A stretch of DNA of 29,430 nucleotides from a virus: positions 1 through 29,430 of IMG/VR virus record IMGVR_UViG_3300025101_003436. One strand, given 5' to 3'. This document shows, piece by piece, positions 6,189-15,004 of this stretch. Under the pieces are notes generated by a model. That model was not told the origin of the DNA, searched no databases, and worked only from the letters and a program-made list of their open reading frames with translations. A program made the translations under genes and the position numbers. Position 1 is the stretch's first letter; the number at the start of each line of letters is the position of its first letter.

Positions 6189-7241
6189 ATGGCGGAATAT
6201 AAGAAGACAGCACTCGTATTAGGAGCTGGTGGATTTATTGGATCTCACATGGTGAAGAGACTTCGATCAGAAGGATACTGGGTCCGTGGTGTTGATTTGA
6301 AGTACCCGGAGTTCTCTGAGACAGAGGCTAGTGAGTTTATTACTGGTGATCTTCGTGACGTAAGTTTCGTTCGTCGTTGTCTTCGTTTCAAAGGTTATCA
6401 AGGAAACTTTTACAACTCTGTTCCTGAGAGGTTTCACCTTCCTTTTGATGAAATCTATCAGTTTGCTGCTGATATGGGTGGTGCTGGATTCGTTTTCACT
6501 GGAGAGAACGACGCAGACATCATGCATAACTCTGTCACCATCAACTTGAATGTATTGGAGGAACAGAGAAAGTTTAATGAAACCGTAGGAAATCATACTA
6601 AGATCTTCTACTCTGGATCTGCTTGCATGTATCCAGAACACAATCAACTTGATCCTGATAATCCAGACTGTCGTGAAGAATCAGCATACCCAGCGAACCC
6701 AGACTCAGAATACGGATGGGAGAAACTCTTCTCCGAGCGTCTTTACTTTGCTTACCATCGTAACCATGGTATTCCTGTTCGAGTTACTCGATACCATAAT
6801 ATTTTCGGACCTGAAGGAACCTGGGATGGAGGAAGAGAGAAAGCACCAGCAGCCATCTGTAGAAAGGTAGCCTATCTTCCTGGTGTTGGTGGAACTATTG
6901 AAGTGTGGGGTGATGGGGAACAGACCCGTTCCTTCCTCTACATCGATGAATGTATTGAAGCCTCTCGTCGTCTGATGGATAGTGACTTCATTGGTCCTGT
7001 CAATATTGGTTCTGAGGAAATGGTAACAATCAATGAGTTGGTTGAAACTGCAGCAAGAGTATCTGGTAAAGTAGTCAAGAGAATGCATAAATTAAATGCA
7101 CCTCTTGGTGTTCGTGGTAGGAATAGTAACAACGATGTTGTTCGTCGTGAGTTAAACTGGGACTACGAACAAACTCTTGAAGAGGGTATTCGTAAAACTT
7201 ATGAATGGATTGAGGGACAAATCAATGAACAGAATCAGTGA
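6189..7241 (+). CDS. gme: GDP-mannose 3,5-epimerase
   Basis: 350 residues, short-chain dehydrogenase/reductase fold. The plant enzyme converts GDP-D-mannose to GDP-L-galactose (and GDP-L-gulose). Residue 12-18 GAGGFIG binds NAD. The catalytic set known from Arabidopsis GME (C145, Y174, K178, K217) appears here shifted by exactly one: Cys146 in SGSACMYPE, Tyr175 and Lys179 in EYGWEKL, Lys218 in GGREKAPAA. Other family hallmarks: FAADMGGAGF, HNIFGPEGTW, EVWGDGEQTRSFLYIDE and GVRGRNSNN near the C-terminus. A TTG three bases upstream is ignored in favour of ATG 6189. First gene of the operon; it overlaps nadE by 17 bases. No GDP-mannose synthesis gene is visible, so host GDP-mannose would be the substrate. 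Confidence 0.9.
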   Translation: MAEYKKTALVLGAGGFIGSHMVKRLRSEGYWVRGVDLKYPEFSETEASEFITGDLRDVSFVRRCLRFKGYQGNFYNSVPERFHLPFDEIYQFAADMGGAGFVFTGENDADIMHNSVTINLNVLEEQRKFNETVGNHTKIFYSGSACMYPEHNQLDPDNPDCREESAYPANPDSEYGWEKLFSERLYFAYHRNHGIPVRVTRYHNIFGPEGTWDGGREKAPAAICRKVAYLPGVGGTIEVWGDGEQTRSFLYIDECIEASRRLMDSDFIGPVNIGSEEMVTINELVETAARVSGKVVKRMHKLNAPLGVRGRNSNNDVVRRELNWDYEQTLEEGIRKTYEWIEGQINEQNQ

Positions 7242-7965
7242 CTATCTTGAACTAAAATTGAATATTGTTGAATGGTTGACTGAATATCATAAGAAGAGTG
7301 GATTGAACTGTTGGGTGATTGGTGTATCGGGAGGTATTGATTCTGCTGTTGCATCAACCCTAGCTGCAGAAACTGGTAAACCTGTATATGCAATCGGGAT
7401 GCCAATCCACCAGAATGAAGGACAAAAAGATCTATCAGAGGCACATCTGCAGTGGTTGGAACAGAAATATAACAATGTTACTACTCTGTCTTTTGATCTC
7501 ACCAATACCTTTGATACCCTTACCAGAACCATGAAAACACATGGTACAGATCGACATGCATTGGCCAACACTCGGTCACGACTTCGTATGGTGACTCTTT
7601 ATCAAGTGGCTGGAAAGTATGGTGGTCTGGTAGTTGGAACTGGTAATAAGGTTGAAGATTATGGTGTAGGGTTCTACACTAAATACGGTGACGGTGGTGT
7701 TGACATTGCACCCATCGCCGATCTTTATAAAACTGAAGTATGGGAACTTGGAAAGTTCTTGGGAGTTGACTCAAGAATTATTGAAGCAAAACCAACTGAT
7801 GGTTTATGGGATGATGGTAGAACTGATGAAGATCAACTCGGTGCCTCTTATGAGGACTTAGAGTATTCTATGGAGACTGGTACAGGACCAGCTGTACATG
7901 TACTTCATCGTTTCCATGAAATAAACAAACACAAGATGCAACCTATTCCTACATTCACACTATGA
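7225..7965 (+). CDS. nadE: NAD+ synthetase (NadE family)
   Basis: 246 residues. The N-type ATP pyrophosphatase P-loop SGGIDS is at residues 35-40; the NadE-specific region GTGNKVEDYGVGFYTKYGDG and DIAPIADLYKTEVWELGKFL follows, then WDDGRTDEDQLGASYEDLE. The enzyme adenylates deamido-NAD and amidates it to NAD+. There is no glutaminase domain, so it would use ammonia or a partner. ATG 7225 has GAGGGA just upstream, inside the end of the previous gene. In this operon it may support NAD-dependent sugar dehydrogenases and epimerases, or counter NAD depletion; both are inference. Confidence 0.88.
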   Translation: MNRISDYLELKLNIVEWLTEYHKKSGLNCWVIGVSGGIDSAVASTLAAETGKPVYAIGMPIHQNEGQKDLSEAHLQWLEQKYNNVTTLSFDLTNTFDTLTRTMKTHGTDRHALANTRSRLRMVTLYQVAGKYGGLVVGTGNKVEDYGVGFYTKYGDGGVDIAPIADLYKTEVWELGKFLGVDSRIIEAKPTDGLWDDGRTDEDQLGASYEDLEYSMETGTGPAVHVLHRFHEINKHKMQPIPTFTL

Positions 7966-9116
7966 AAATTGGAGTTATTGGGGCAGGCAGATTAGGTATC
8001 TGTTTTGCCCTACTCTGTGAACAAGCAGGGTATGATGTTCTAGTATCAGACATTCGTGAAGAATATGTCAATGACCTGAACGATAGAAAGATCACTACTA
8101 ACGAACCGGAGGTAGAAGATCTTCTTCGTGTCTCTAAGAACTTTAGAGCAACTACAAACAACAGAGAGGTGATTGATGAGTGTGATCTCATCTACACTTT
8201 GGTTGCAACTCCATCCTGTGATGATGGTAGTTATGATGTATCTGCTGTATGGCAGGTTATATCTGAGTTTGCGGATGTAACTAGTAAAAAGTATCTTGTT
8301 ATTGGTTGTACTACCAACCCCGGTGACTGTGATAACTTCCAGAAACAAGTTCCTAAGAATGTCAAGGTGATGTACAACCCTGAGTTTATTGCTCAAGGTA
8401 GTATTGTGAGTGACCTGAGAAAGGCAGATATGGTTCTCCTGGGTGTGAATCAGGAAGATGATCTCTACAACATCACCAGAGAGATTGATGATCTCTATAA
8501 AAAGATTCAAACAACCAGAGCAATTGTTTGTACCATGGGTACAAAGTCTGCAGAGATTACAAAGATTGCAATCAATTGTTTCCTTACAACTAAGATTAGT
8601 TACGCCAATATGTTGGGTGATGTTCTCAACATGGCAGGATGTGGTGATGAGATCACTGCAGTTCTGAGAGCAGTGGGTGCTGATACTCGTATTGGTAGAA
8701 AGTATCTCAACTGGGGTCTAGGATACGGTGGCCCGTGTCTTCCCCGTGACAACAGAGCCTTCGCTCACTTCGCAAAGAGTGTAGGACTGGAATACAACCT
8801 AGGGTATGTGACTGATGGTTTCAACAACGAACATGCAAAGATTGTGTGTGACTATTGGGAAACCATGAATCAGAATAGAAAACCTTTCTACATGGAATAC
8901 ATTACATATAAGAAAGGAACTGATATTCTGACAGAGAGTCAACAGTATCGTTTGGCAGTTGATCTTCTGGATAGAGGACATAAGGTCTACATCCAGAATG
9001 ACTCTAGGGTCACACCTCAGGTCTCTGAGTATCTTGACAATACCTATGGCAATCGTGTAAGGTTTGTGGATAACAAAGACAACATCAACGAAGACTATTT
9101 CATCGTAAACCTATGA
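7962..9116 (+). CDS. UDP-glucose/GDP-mannose 6-dehydrogenase family protein
   Basis: 384 residues, all three domains present. Residues 1-30 form the Rossmann start (GVIGAGRLG). Glu141 lies in YNPEFIAQGS; the central-domain lysine is in EITKIAINCFLTTKISYANM; the catalytic Cys259 is in GLGYGGPCLPRD; and a C-terminal domain begins around ITYKKGTDILTES. The enzyme oxidises the C6 of a nucleotide sugar to the uronic acid with two NAD+. The exact substrate (UDP-Glc, UDP-HexNAc or GDP-Man) cannot be read from the sequence. Start overlaps the nadE stop by four bases. Confidence 0.88.
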   Translation: MKIGVIGAGRLGICFALLCEQAGYDVLVSDIREEYVNDLNDRKITTNEPEVEDLLRVSKNFRATTNNREVIDECDLIYTLVATPSCDDGSYDVSAVWQVISEFADVTSKKYLVIGCTTNPGDCDNFQKQVPKNVKVMYNPEFIAQGSIVSDLRKADMVLLGVNQEDDLYNITREIDDLYKKIQTTRAIVCTMGTKSAEITKIAINCFLTTKISYANMLGDVLNMAGCGDEITAVLRAVGADTRIGRKYLNWGLGYGGPCLPRDNRAFAHFAKSVGLEYNLGYVTDGFNNEHAKIVCDYWETMNQNRKPFYMEYITYKKGTDILTESQQYRLAVDLLDRGHKVYIQNDSRVTPQVSEYLDNTYGNRVRFVDNKDNINEDYFIVNL

Positions 9117-10024
9117 TTGGATATGACAGACTCGGAACGAATGGTCGTTTCGGTAACCAACTATTTCAGTATGCTGCCCTAAAAGGTATCGCTTCACATC
9201 ACGGTTATGATTGGTGTATTCCTCCTGATTCTCATGAGACATACGCTAACTATGGGATGCATCATCCTTTTAACCTGACTAATATGTCTGAGAAGAATAT
9301 TGGTTTTATCAATCAGGATGTTTCTCCTGGTGCAATGAACTCCTTTATTAGTCTGGTTCAACACAATCCTCAGACAAAGAATGTAACAGAGGGTTGTTAT
9401 AGTTTTGATGAGAAACTCTTCAATAACTTTGAGGATGGAACTAACCTGGATGGTTATCTTCAGACAGAAAAGTATTTCAAACACATCCGTAAAGAACTTC
9501 TTCAAGATTTTTCATTCAAACCAGAAGTATTAGAACCGTGTAATGAATTTATCAGTAATTTTGAAAGCATTCATTTTCTGCATGTTCGCCGCGGAGATAA
9601 TGTGGGCCGTGAAAATTACTATCGGATGATGACCTTCGACTACTACGAAAGGGCACTGAAACTATTCCCAGAAGATTCATATGTTCTGGTATGTTCTGAT
9701 GATCCTGAGTGGTGTGCTGAGCAAGAGTTCTTCAATGATGATAGATTCTTGATTAATACAGATGTACCAGAGTATGATCACCTGTGTTTAGAAGGTGATG
9801 GTTCTCATCGTCGTTCTAAGGTTCCCTACACTGACCTGTGTCTTATGACCCTGTGTGATGGGGCTATCCTCTCTTCCTCCTCTCTGGGTTGGTGGGGAGC
9901 CTGGTTACAGAAAGGTAGAACACAACCCGTCGTGGTTCCTGAACACTGGTATGGACCTGTCCTAGAGGCTGTAAATGATTGTAGGGATCTCTATCCCGAA
10001 GAGTGGACTGTTATCCCCAACTAA
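9113..10024 (+). CDS. Glycosyltransferase family 11 (alpha-1,2-fucosyltransferase-like), copy A
   Basis: 303 residues. N-terminal GRFGNQLFQYAA (11-22) and His157-Val-Arg-Arg-Gly-Asp162 are the GDP-binding hallmarks of GT11; further down LCSDDPEWC and SSSSLGWWGAWL match later family motifs. GT11 enzymes move L-fucose, and in some cases L-galactose, from GDP-sugar donors. With a GDP-mannose 3,5-epimerase in the same operon, GDP-L-galactose is an attractive donor (inference). Compared with copy B it carries an insertion rich in His/Arg before the last motif (LEGDGSHRRSK). Start overlaps the previous stop (ATGA). Confidence 0.88.
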   Translation: MIGYDRLGTNGRFGNQLFQYAALKGIASHHGYDWCIPPDSHETYANYGMHHPFNLTNMSEKNIGFINQDVSPGAMNSFISLVQHNPQTKNVTEGCYSFDEKLFNNFEDGTNLDGYLQTEKYFKHIRKELLQDFSFKPEVLEPCNEFISNFESIHFLHVRRGDNVGRENYYRMMTFDYYERALKLFPEDSYVLVCSDDPEWCAEQEFFNDDRFLINTDVPEYDHLCLEGDGSHRRSKVPYTDLCLMTLCDGAILSSSSLGWWGAWLQKGRTQPVVVPEHWYGPVLEAVNDCRDLYPEEWTVIPN

Positions 10025-10025
10025 T

Positions 10026-10844
10026 ATGAACGATCTATCTGACGTAACCTTTATCATTCCTGTCCGTATCGAGTCAGAAGATCGGATGAGGAATGTTATC
10101 ACAACTCTCTGTTATCTTCTAGAGAACTTTGATACTCGTGTCATTCTCAAAGAGGTAGATAGAAGTTCTGTATTTCAGGAGAGTGTTCTCCCTCAGATCA
10201 AAGAGTATCTGGGAGATAAGATTGACAACCTGACTCACATCTTTGAGGAGTCTGATCCTGTCGATCCCACCTTCTATCGTATGAGGTATCTCAATGAGAT
10301 GATTCATATGTCTGATACTGAGATCGTAGCAAACTATGATTGTGATGTTCTTCTTCCTATCAAGACATATTTACAAGCAAGAGACTTTATTCTTCTAGGT
10401 GGATATGATGTCATCTACCCATATGGTCAAGGACCTTGGCAAAAGAAAGTATATGCAACTGATGGGATGGTATCTGATTTTCTATCCAATGATTGTCAGT
10501 TCTCGTACTTAGAGAAAAGATATGAAGTAGATAATGCAGAGAGTGGACATGCACAGTTCATTCGTAGATCTTCCTACATCGAAGCTGGTATGGAGAATGA
10601 AAACTTTAAAGCTTATTCTCCAGAAGATAAAGAAAGAATCCACAGATTTGTGACTCTGGGATACAATGTGGGTAGGATTGAGAACTGGGTATATCACCTA
10701 GAACATGCCAGGACTCCTAACTCTTGGTTAACCAATCCACACATGGAAAACAACTTCAAACTATGGGAGTTCCTAAAGACTTTGGATGAGGAAGAACTAA
10801 GACAATATTATTCTGAACAGAAGTATCTGAAGAAATACAAATGA
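10026..10844 (+). CDS. GT-A fold glycosyltransferase (galactosyltransferase-like)
   Basis: 272 residues from ATG 10026, one base after the previous stop. N-terminal strand DVTFIIPVRIESEDRMRN is typical of GT2/GT-A proteins; YDCDVLLP (a DxD-type motif) should bind the nucleotide-sugar metal. ESGHAQFIRRSSYIEAGMEN and the following EDKERIHRF resemble the acceptor half seen in bacterial chondroitin-polymerase-like galactosyltransferases. No membrane segments, so it acts in the cytoplasm. Donor and acceptor unknown. Confidence 0.75.
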   Translation: MNDLSDVTFIIPVRIESEDRMRNVITTLCYLLENFDTRVILKEVDRSSVFQESVLPQIKEYLGDKIDNLTHIFEESDPVDPTFYRMRYLNEMIHMSDTEIVANYDCDVLLPIKTYLQARDFILLGGYDVIYPYGQGPWQKKVYATDGMVSDFLSNDCQFSYLEKRYEVDNAESGHAQFIRRSSYIEAGMENENFKAYSPEDKERIHRFVTLGYNVGRIENWVYHLEHARTPNSWLTNPHMENNFKLWEFLKTLDEEELRQYYSEQKYLKKYK

Positions 10845-11641
10845 TTGGATTCAATTACCTAGGTAAACTAGGTCAACTTGGTAACCAGATGTTCCAGTAT
10901 GCTGCAGTTGTAGGAGCTGCAAACAATATTGGAACATCTTTTTGTGTGCCAAAACATGATGAAGTGGTGACGGATGTCCTTGGAAATAAACTTCGTATTG
11001 AACTATACGATGCCTTTGACATTGAACCAGAAAGAGTTGGATACGTTCCAACAAATAATAACTATCAAGAGAAAGACTTTCCTTTTGAGAATGAGGTTTT
11101 ATCCCTGGAAGGTGATTGGAATTTGATTGGATACTTCCAGACAGAAAAGTACTTCTCTCATGTATCTGATCGTATCAGAAAGGACTTTACTTTCCATGAG
11201 TGGATTCGTGAGGATTGTGATTCTATTTTGGAACAGTTTGATAACCCTGTATGTCTTCATATTCGTAGGGGTGATTATATAATCAACTCTGACAATCACC
11301 ACAACCTATCTCTGAAGTATTATGAAAAGGCACTGAAACACTTTGACTCTGATAGACAAGTTGTTATCTTCTCCGATGATCCTGGTTGGTGTCTAGAACA
11401 AAAACTCTTCAGTGATGATAGGTTCATTGTGGCAGAAGACATCGGACCATATCACTCACTCTATCTAATGACAAAGTGTAGTGACTTCATTATCGCAAAC
11501 TCAACATTTTCTTGGTGGGGTGCATGGTTGGCAAACTGTGGTAAAGTGGTAGCACCTAAGACCTGGTTTGGACCCAACAACGCACATAAATCTACAAAGG
11601 ATTTGTATCCCGAACACTGGACTATTCTTAATTACTCATGA
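10841..11641 (+). CDS. Glycosyltransferase family 11 (alpha-1,2-fucosyltransferase-like), copy B
   Basis: 266 residues. Same plan as copy A: GQLGNQMFQYAA (11-22), His140-Ile-Arg-Arg-Gly-Asp145, VIFSDDPGWC and ANSTFSWWGAWL. The copies share start (MIGxxxLG), motifs and end (DLYPEHWTIL against DLYPEEWTVI), so they are divergent paralogues separated by one GT gene. Two copies suggest two linkages made with the same GDP-sugar. Start overlaps the previous stop by four bases. Confidence 0.88.
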   Translation: MIGFNYLGKLGQLGNQMFQYAAVVGAANNIGTSFCVPKHDEVVTDVLGNKLRIELYDAFDIEPERVGYVPTNNNYQEKDFPFENEVLSLEGDWNLIGYFQTEKYFSHVSDRIRKDFTFHEWIREDCDSILEQFDNPVCLHIRRGDYIINSDNHHNLSLKYYEKALKHFDSDRQVVIFSDDPGWCLEQKLFSDDRFIVAEDIGPYHSLYLMTKCSDFIIANSTFSWWGAWLANCGKVVAPKTWFGPNNAHKSTKDLYPEHWTILNYS

Positions 11642-13227
11642 CTTGGAACCTAGTTACATTTGCTTACGGTGGTAAGTTATTCAAAAGATATCAGAAGTTT
11701 ATCTCTAACACTGTAGAGAAACAGGGTGTCAAGGCATTCCGATATGGCCTCACTGATCTGAAGAAGACAAAGACATATAAAGAGAATAAAGATTACTTTG
11801 TAGAAGAGAAGAAGTATGGGTGGTGTGGTTGGAAACCTGTTCTGATTCTGGAGGCTATGAAGTCTCTGGAAGAGGGAGATAAGATTGTCTTATGTGATAC
11901 TGAGGATGTTCTTCATCCTGATCTGTTCAAGTATGTGGACTCCATTATGGAGGACGACCCATGTCTTCTGGTGATTGGTAATACCATTCAGAAGACTGTG
12001 GTCAAGAGAGACTGTTTTGTCTACATGGATTGTGATACTGAGGATTACTGGAACTCCAGACAACTGGAGGCAGGTATCACCTTCTGGCGTGTGTGTGATG
12101 AGTCTAAGGCTATCCTAGAAGAGTGGTTGAAGTGGTGTCTAGATGAGAGAGTGAATGGTGAGGACAGTAGTTTCTCTGGAAAGGATAATTTCCCTGAGTT
12201 TGCTGGATTCTCTTCTAAGGACCAGGCTATTCTGACTAACATGGCTATCCGTGATGGTCTGTCTGTGGATGATGGAACTATCAGAAACTTTATTGAGTGT
12301 AATGCTGACTACTGGTATGAAAGATACCTGTCAACTGGTACACCTGTATATCGTCCCGTAGACAACTACATGGTAGAGATCCTAGATGAGTGTCCATACT
12401 CAGGAAACCTGAACTCCAAACACTCTTTGATCCTCACAGTTCATAATAAGGACTGGATGATTGACAAGGTCATTCAATCGATTGATGAGTTCACTGTTGG
12501 TGAGTATGAATTGATTGTGGTGATTGATGGTTGTACTGATAACTCGGAAGAAGTCATCATGAAGACCCTGGAGTCTACTGACATTGACTACACTATTGTT
12601 CATACACCTGATGTATTTGAAACCAAAGCAAACAACGCTGGTATCAAGAAAGCAACTGGTGACTATGTAATCATTATTCAAGATGATATGGTGATTCAAG
12701 AGGGTGGTTGGAACCGTAGGATGCAGAAACCATTCATCAAGTTTGATGATGTGTTTGCTGTGACAGCCAGAACCGCACACAACTTCATTGGAAACCCACA
12801 TTCTCTTCACCTTGGTATGAAGGAAGATCTGGATACATGTTGGTGTGATATTGTTCAGTCTTGTGACGAGGCTGATGCATCAAACACACCTAGAGATACT
12901 TTCGCAGTTCGTGCTACTGTAAATCGTGGTCCTCTGATGATTGACCTGAAGGATTTGAAGAAACTCAAATATTTTGATGAGGCATATTCACCACAGGATA
13001 TGGATGACCATGACTTAATGTTCAGAGCACATAAAGAACTGGGTAAGGTATGTGGTCTGTATTGGATTAACATGAGATCTGATAGTGATTGGGGTAGTAC
13101 TAGAGTAGATGGGAAACCTGCATCTTGGTTGTTGAAATCTCATCACAAGAATAGTAAAATATTCTATGAAAGAAACAAAGACATCTTAGAAGACAGGAAA
13201 ATCATTGTAAATAGGAAGGTTAGCTGA
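11638..13227 (+). CDS. Two-domain glycosyltransferase (N-terminal GT-like + C-terminal GT2)
   Basis: 529 residues, about twice a single GT domain. Residues 1-250: NLVTFAYGGKLFKRYQKFI, KYGWCGWKPVLILEAM, VLCDTEDVLH (acidic metal-binding pattern) and EAGITFWRVCDES resemble bacterial GT-A enzymes that act on surface glycans. From about residue 265: SLILTVHNKDWMIDKVIQS, VVIDGCTDNSEE and IIIQDDMVIQEGGWN are classic GT2 (QDD as the DxD-type motif), with DMDDHDLMFRAH near the end. Probably adds two sugars in succession. No membrane helix. Overlaps copy B by four bases. Confidence 0.8.
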   Translation: MTWNLVTFAYGGKLFKRYQKFISNTVEKQGVKAFRYGLTDLKKTKTYKENKDYFVEEKKYGWCGWKPVLILEAMKSLEEGDKIVLCDTEDVLHPDLFKYVDSIMEDDPCLLVIGNTIQKTVVKRDCFVYMDCDTEDYWNSRQLEAGITFWRVCDESKAILEEWLKWCLDERVNGEDSSFSGKDNFPEFAGFSSKDQAILTNMAIRDGLSVDDGTIRNFIECNADYWYERYLSTGTPVYRPVDNYMVEILDECPYSGNLNSKHSLILTVHNKDWMIDKVIQSIDEFTVGEYELIVVIDGCTDNSEEVIMKTLESTDIDYTIVHTPDVFETKANNAGIKKATGDYVIIIQDDMVIQEGGWNRRMQKPFIKFDDVFAVTARTAHNFIGNPHSLHLGMKEDLDTCWCDIVQSCDEADASNTPRDTFAVRATVNRGPLMIDLKDLKKLKYFDEAYSPQDMDDHDLMFRAHKELGKVCGLYWINMRSDSDWGSTRVDGKPASWLLKSHHKNSKIFYERNKDILEDRKIIVNRKVS

Positions 13228-13228
13228 T

Positions 13229-13849
13229 ATGACATATTCAGAACAGTTTAGTAAGAAGTTCTTTGCCCGTCTGTTGAAACCAGCGGGTAACAATCCTCAG
13301 AGGGATCGAGCATCTTCATTCACCATTGTGTTTGAAGAACTAGACAAGATGAATAAGAACGATTACACCATTGTAGAAACAGGGTGTATGAGAGAGGACC
13401 ATGGTAATCTTGCCTTTGGTGATGATGGAGCCAGTACATATATCTTTGATGACTTCATCAACTTCTATGATGGTCAAGTTATCTCAGTGGATATCTGTGA
13501 GGCCAATGTCAACTATGCAAACAAACTGACATCGGAGAGAACCACAGCCTATTGTGAGGACTCTGTTTCTTTCCTTTGGGATATGGGATTGAAAACAAAG
13601 ATTGACTTTTTGTATCTGGACTCTTATGATATTGAGAGAGACAACCCTCACCCTTCTCAATTACATCATGTCAAAGAACTCTGTGCTGTCATTAGACATC
13701 TTCGAAAAGGTTCTATCATCTGTGTTGATGATCACGATGCTTTCTTTACTGGTGGTAGGATTGGTAAGGGTAACTATGTGAAGGAGTTTATGGAAGCCAT
13801 TGGGGCTGAACTACTCTATGAGGGATACCAAATCGTCTGGAAACTATGA
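13229..13849 (+). CDS. Class I SAM-dependent methyltransferase-like protein
   Basis: 206 residues. A Rossmann-like order is visible: TIVETGCMREDHGN (motif I region), QVISVDICEANVNYANKL (acidic end of strand 2), CEDSVSFLWDM, IDFLYLDSYD and KGSIICVDDHDA. This pattern matches the Methyltransf_24/cephalosporin-hydroxylase-like group found in polysaccharide loci. A likely role is O-methylation of a glycan residue; substrate unknown. Starts just after the stop of the bifunctional GT; its own stop overlaps the deformylase start. Confidence 0.72.
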   Translation: MTYSEQFSKKFFARLLKPAGNNPQRDRASSFTIVFEELDKMNKNDYTIVETGCMREDHGNLAFGDDGASTYIFDDFINFYDGQVISVDICEANVNYANKLTSERTTAYCEDSVSFLWDMGLKTKIDFLYLDSYDIERDNPHPSQLHHVKELCAVIRHLRKGSIICVDDHDAFFTGGRIGKGNYVKEFMEAIGAELLYEGYQIVWKL

Positions 13850-14280
13850 TTCTTGATATCCTACACGATGGGGCAGAGGCACTGAGGACAGTGTCCTGCC
13901 CTACTCTTTTAACTGATGATGTCAAAGAACTAATCAAAAATATGAAAGAGACTATGCTCTCTGCAAATGGTATTGGTTTGGCGGCACCTCAGGTTGGTGT
14001 TAATCTGAGAGTTATTGTTATTAAATTGAATGACGGATCAATACAAGAACTCATTAATCCCTTAATCATTTGGTTCTCTGGTGACAGTTTTCCATTTGAA
14101 GAGGGGTGTTTAAGTATCCCAGATCATTATGTTGAGGTCATTAGACCAAGTAAGATTGGAATAAAGTTCATGGATAACAATGGTAAATACAGGAAGTGGA
14201 AACTCAAAGGACTGGAGTCAAGAGTTGTCCAACACGAAATAGATCATCTAGATGGAGTATTGATGACGGACTATGAATGA
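13846..14280 (+). CDS. def: Peptide deformylase
   Basis: 144 residues, shorter than bacterial enzymes (about 165-190), as usual for phage forms. All three motifs are intact: GIGLAAPQ (42-49), EGCLS (86-90, Cys88 metal ligand) and HEIDH (130-134, two His ligands and catalytic Glu). It removes the formyl group from new proteins. Cyanophage deformylases have been linked to D1 processing, which would tie it to psbA at the end of this window. Embedded in the glycan operon with 4-base overlap upstream and 8-base overlap downstream. Confidence 0.95.
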   Translation: MILDILHDGAEALRTVSCPTLLTDDVKELIKNMKETMLSANGIGLAAPQVGVNLRVIVIKLNDGSIQELINPLIIWFSGDSFPFEEGCLSIPDHYVEVIRPSKIGIKFMDNNGKYRKWKLKGLESRVVQHEIDHLDGVLMTDYE

Positions 14281-15004
14281 TGTAATATTGAGTGCATACC
14301 ATGGAGGACTTGGTGACAACATCCAGTTCTCCACATTACCTGAAGAGTTTTACAAACAACAGGGGAAAACAACATATATCCTTGATGGATCTACTTTTAG
14401 AAACAAAGGTATCTACCAATTGATATGGGAGTTTAATCCATATGTAAAGGGTATCAAAGCAGGTAAGTGGAACGCAGGTGACATTCCTGAGATTGAATAC
14501 TCTAATGTAGCCGGAACCTGTATCTCAAACTGGGAGAAACTACATGGTTTAGAACCAGTCAATAAGTATCCAAAGATTTATTACAAACCAAAGAGATCTT
14601 TGGATTATGGTGGTGTTTATTTGGTTGACTTCACATGTATAAGTATTGATTATAATATGGAGAAGTTGGTTGATAAACTGAAACAACTACAGAGTGAGTA
14701 TCCTGATAAGAAGTTTGTCGAAGTTACGTTCTCTGAAGACCTGAGTGGTGGTGAGAAGTTCAACCAGTATGGTGTTGACCTAGAGAAAGTTGTAATTGAT
14801 AATATCTTTGACTATTATGATGCAATCTGTAGTTGTTCTGGCCTCGTGGCACTGAGTAGTGGAGCCAGCCACATGTCTTCTGCTGCTATGGAACACAATG
14901 GATCTCTTAACAGTATTTGTATCATGGAGGAGAAGTGGTATAATTACCATGTAGACAAGGGTAACCTCTTCATTTTTGACAACATTGACTATCAAGTAAT
15001 ATGA
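14273..15004 (+). CDS. Glycosyltransferase-like protein (GT9/heptosyltransferase resemblance)
   Basis: 243 residues. N-terminal YHGGLGDNIQFSTLPEEFYK resembles the GxGD start of heptosyltransferase-type GT-B proteins. The C-terminal half has ICSCSGLVALSSGASHMSS, like the donor-binding end of GT9 enzymes, where a conserved acidic or Ser/Gly stretch precedes a His. It is shorter than typical GT9 (about 320-350). A heptose-transferring role would fit the heptose pathway genes in the same operon, but the assignment is tentative. Confidence 0.55.
   Translation: MNDVILSAYHGGLGDNIQFSTLPEEFYKQQGKTTYILDGSTFRNKGIYQLIWEFNPYVKGIKAGKWNAGDIPEIEYSNVAGTCISNWEKLHGLEPVNKYPKIYYKPKRSLDYGGVYLVDFTCISIDYNMEKLVDKLKQLQSEYPDKKFVEVTFSEDLSGGEKFNQYGVDLEKVVIDNIFDYYDAICSCSGLVALSSGASHMSSAAMEHNGSLNSICIMEEKWYNYHVDKGNLFIFDNIDYQVI

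Noticed and set aside
6267-9505. Several minus-strand ORFs over the operon
   Set aside because: All lie opposite well-supported plus-strand enzymes and have no recognisable protein features.
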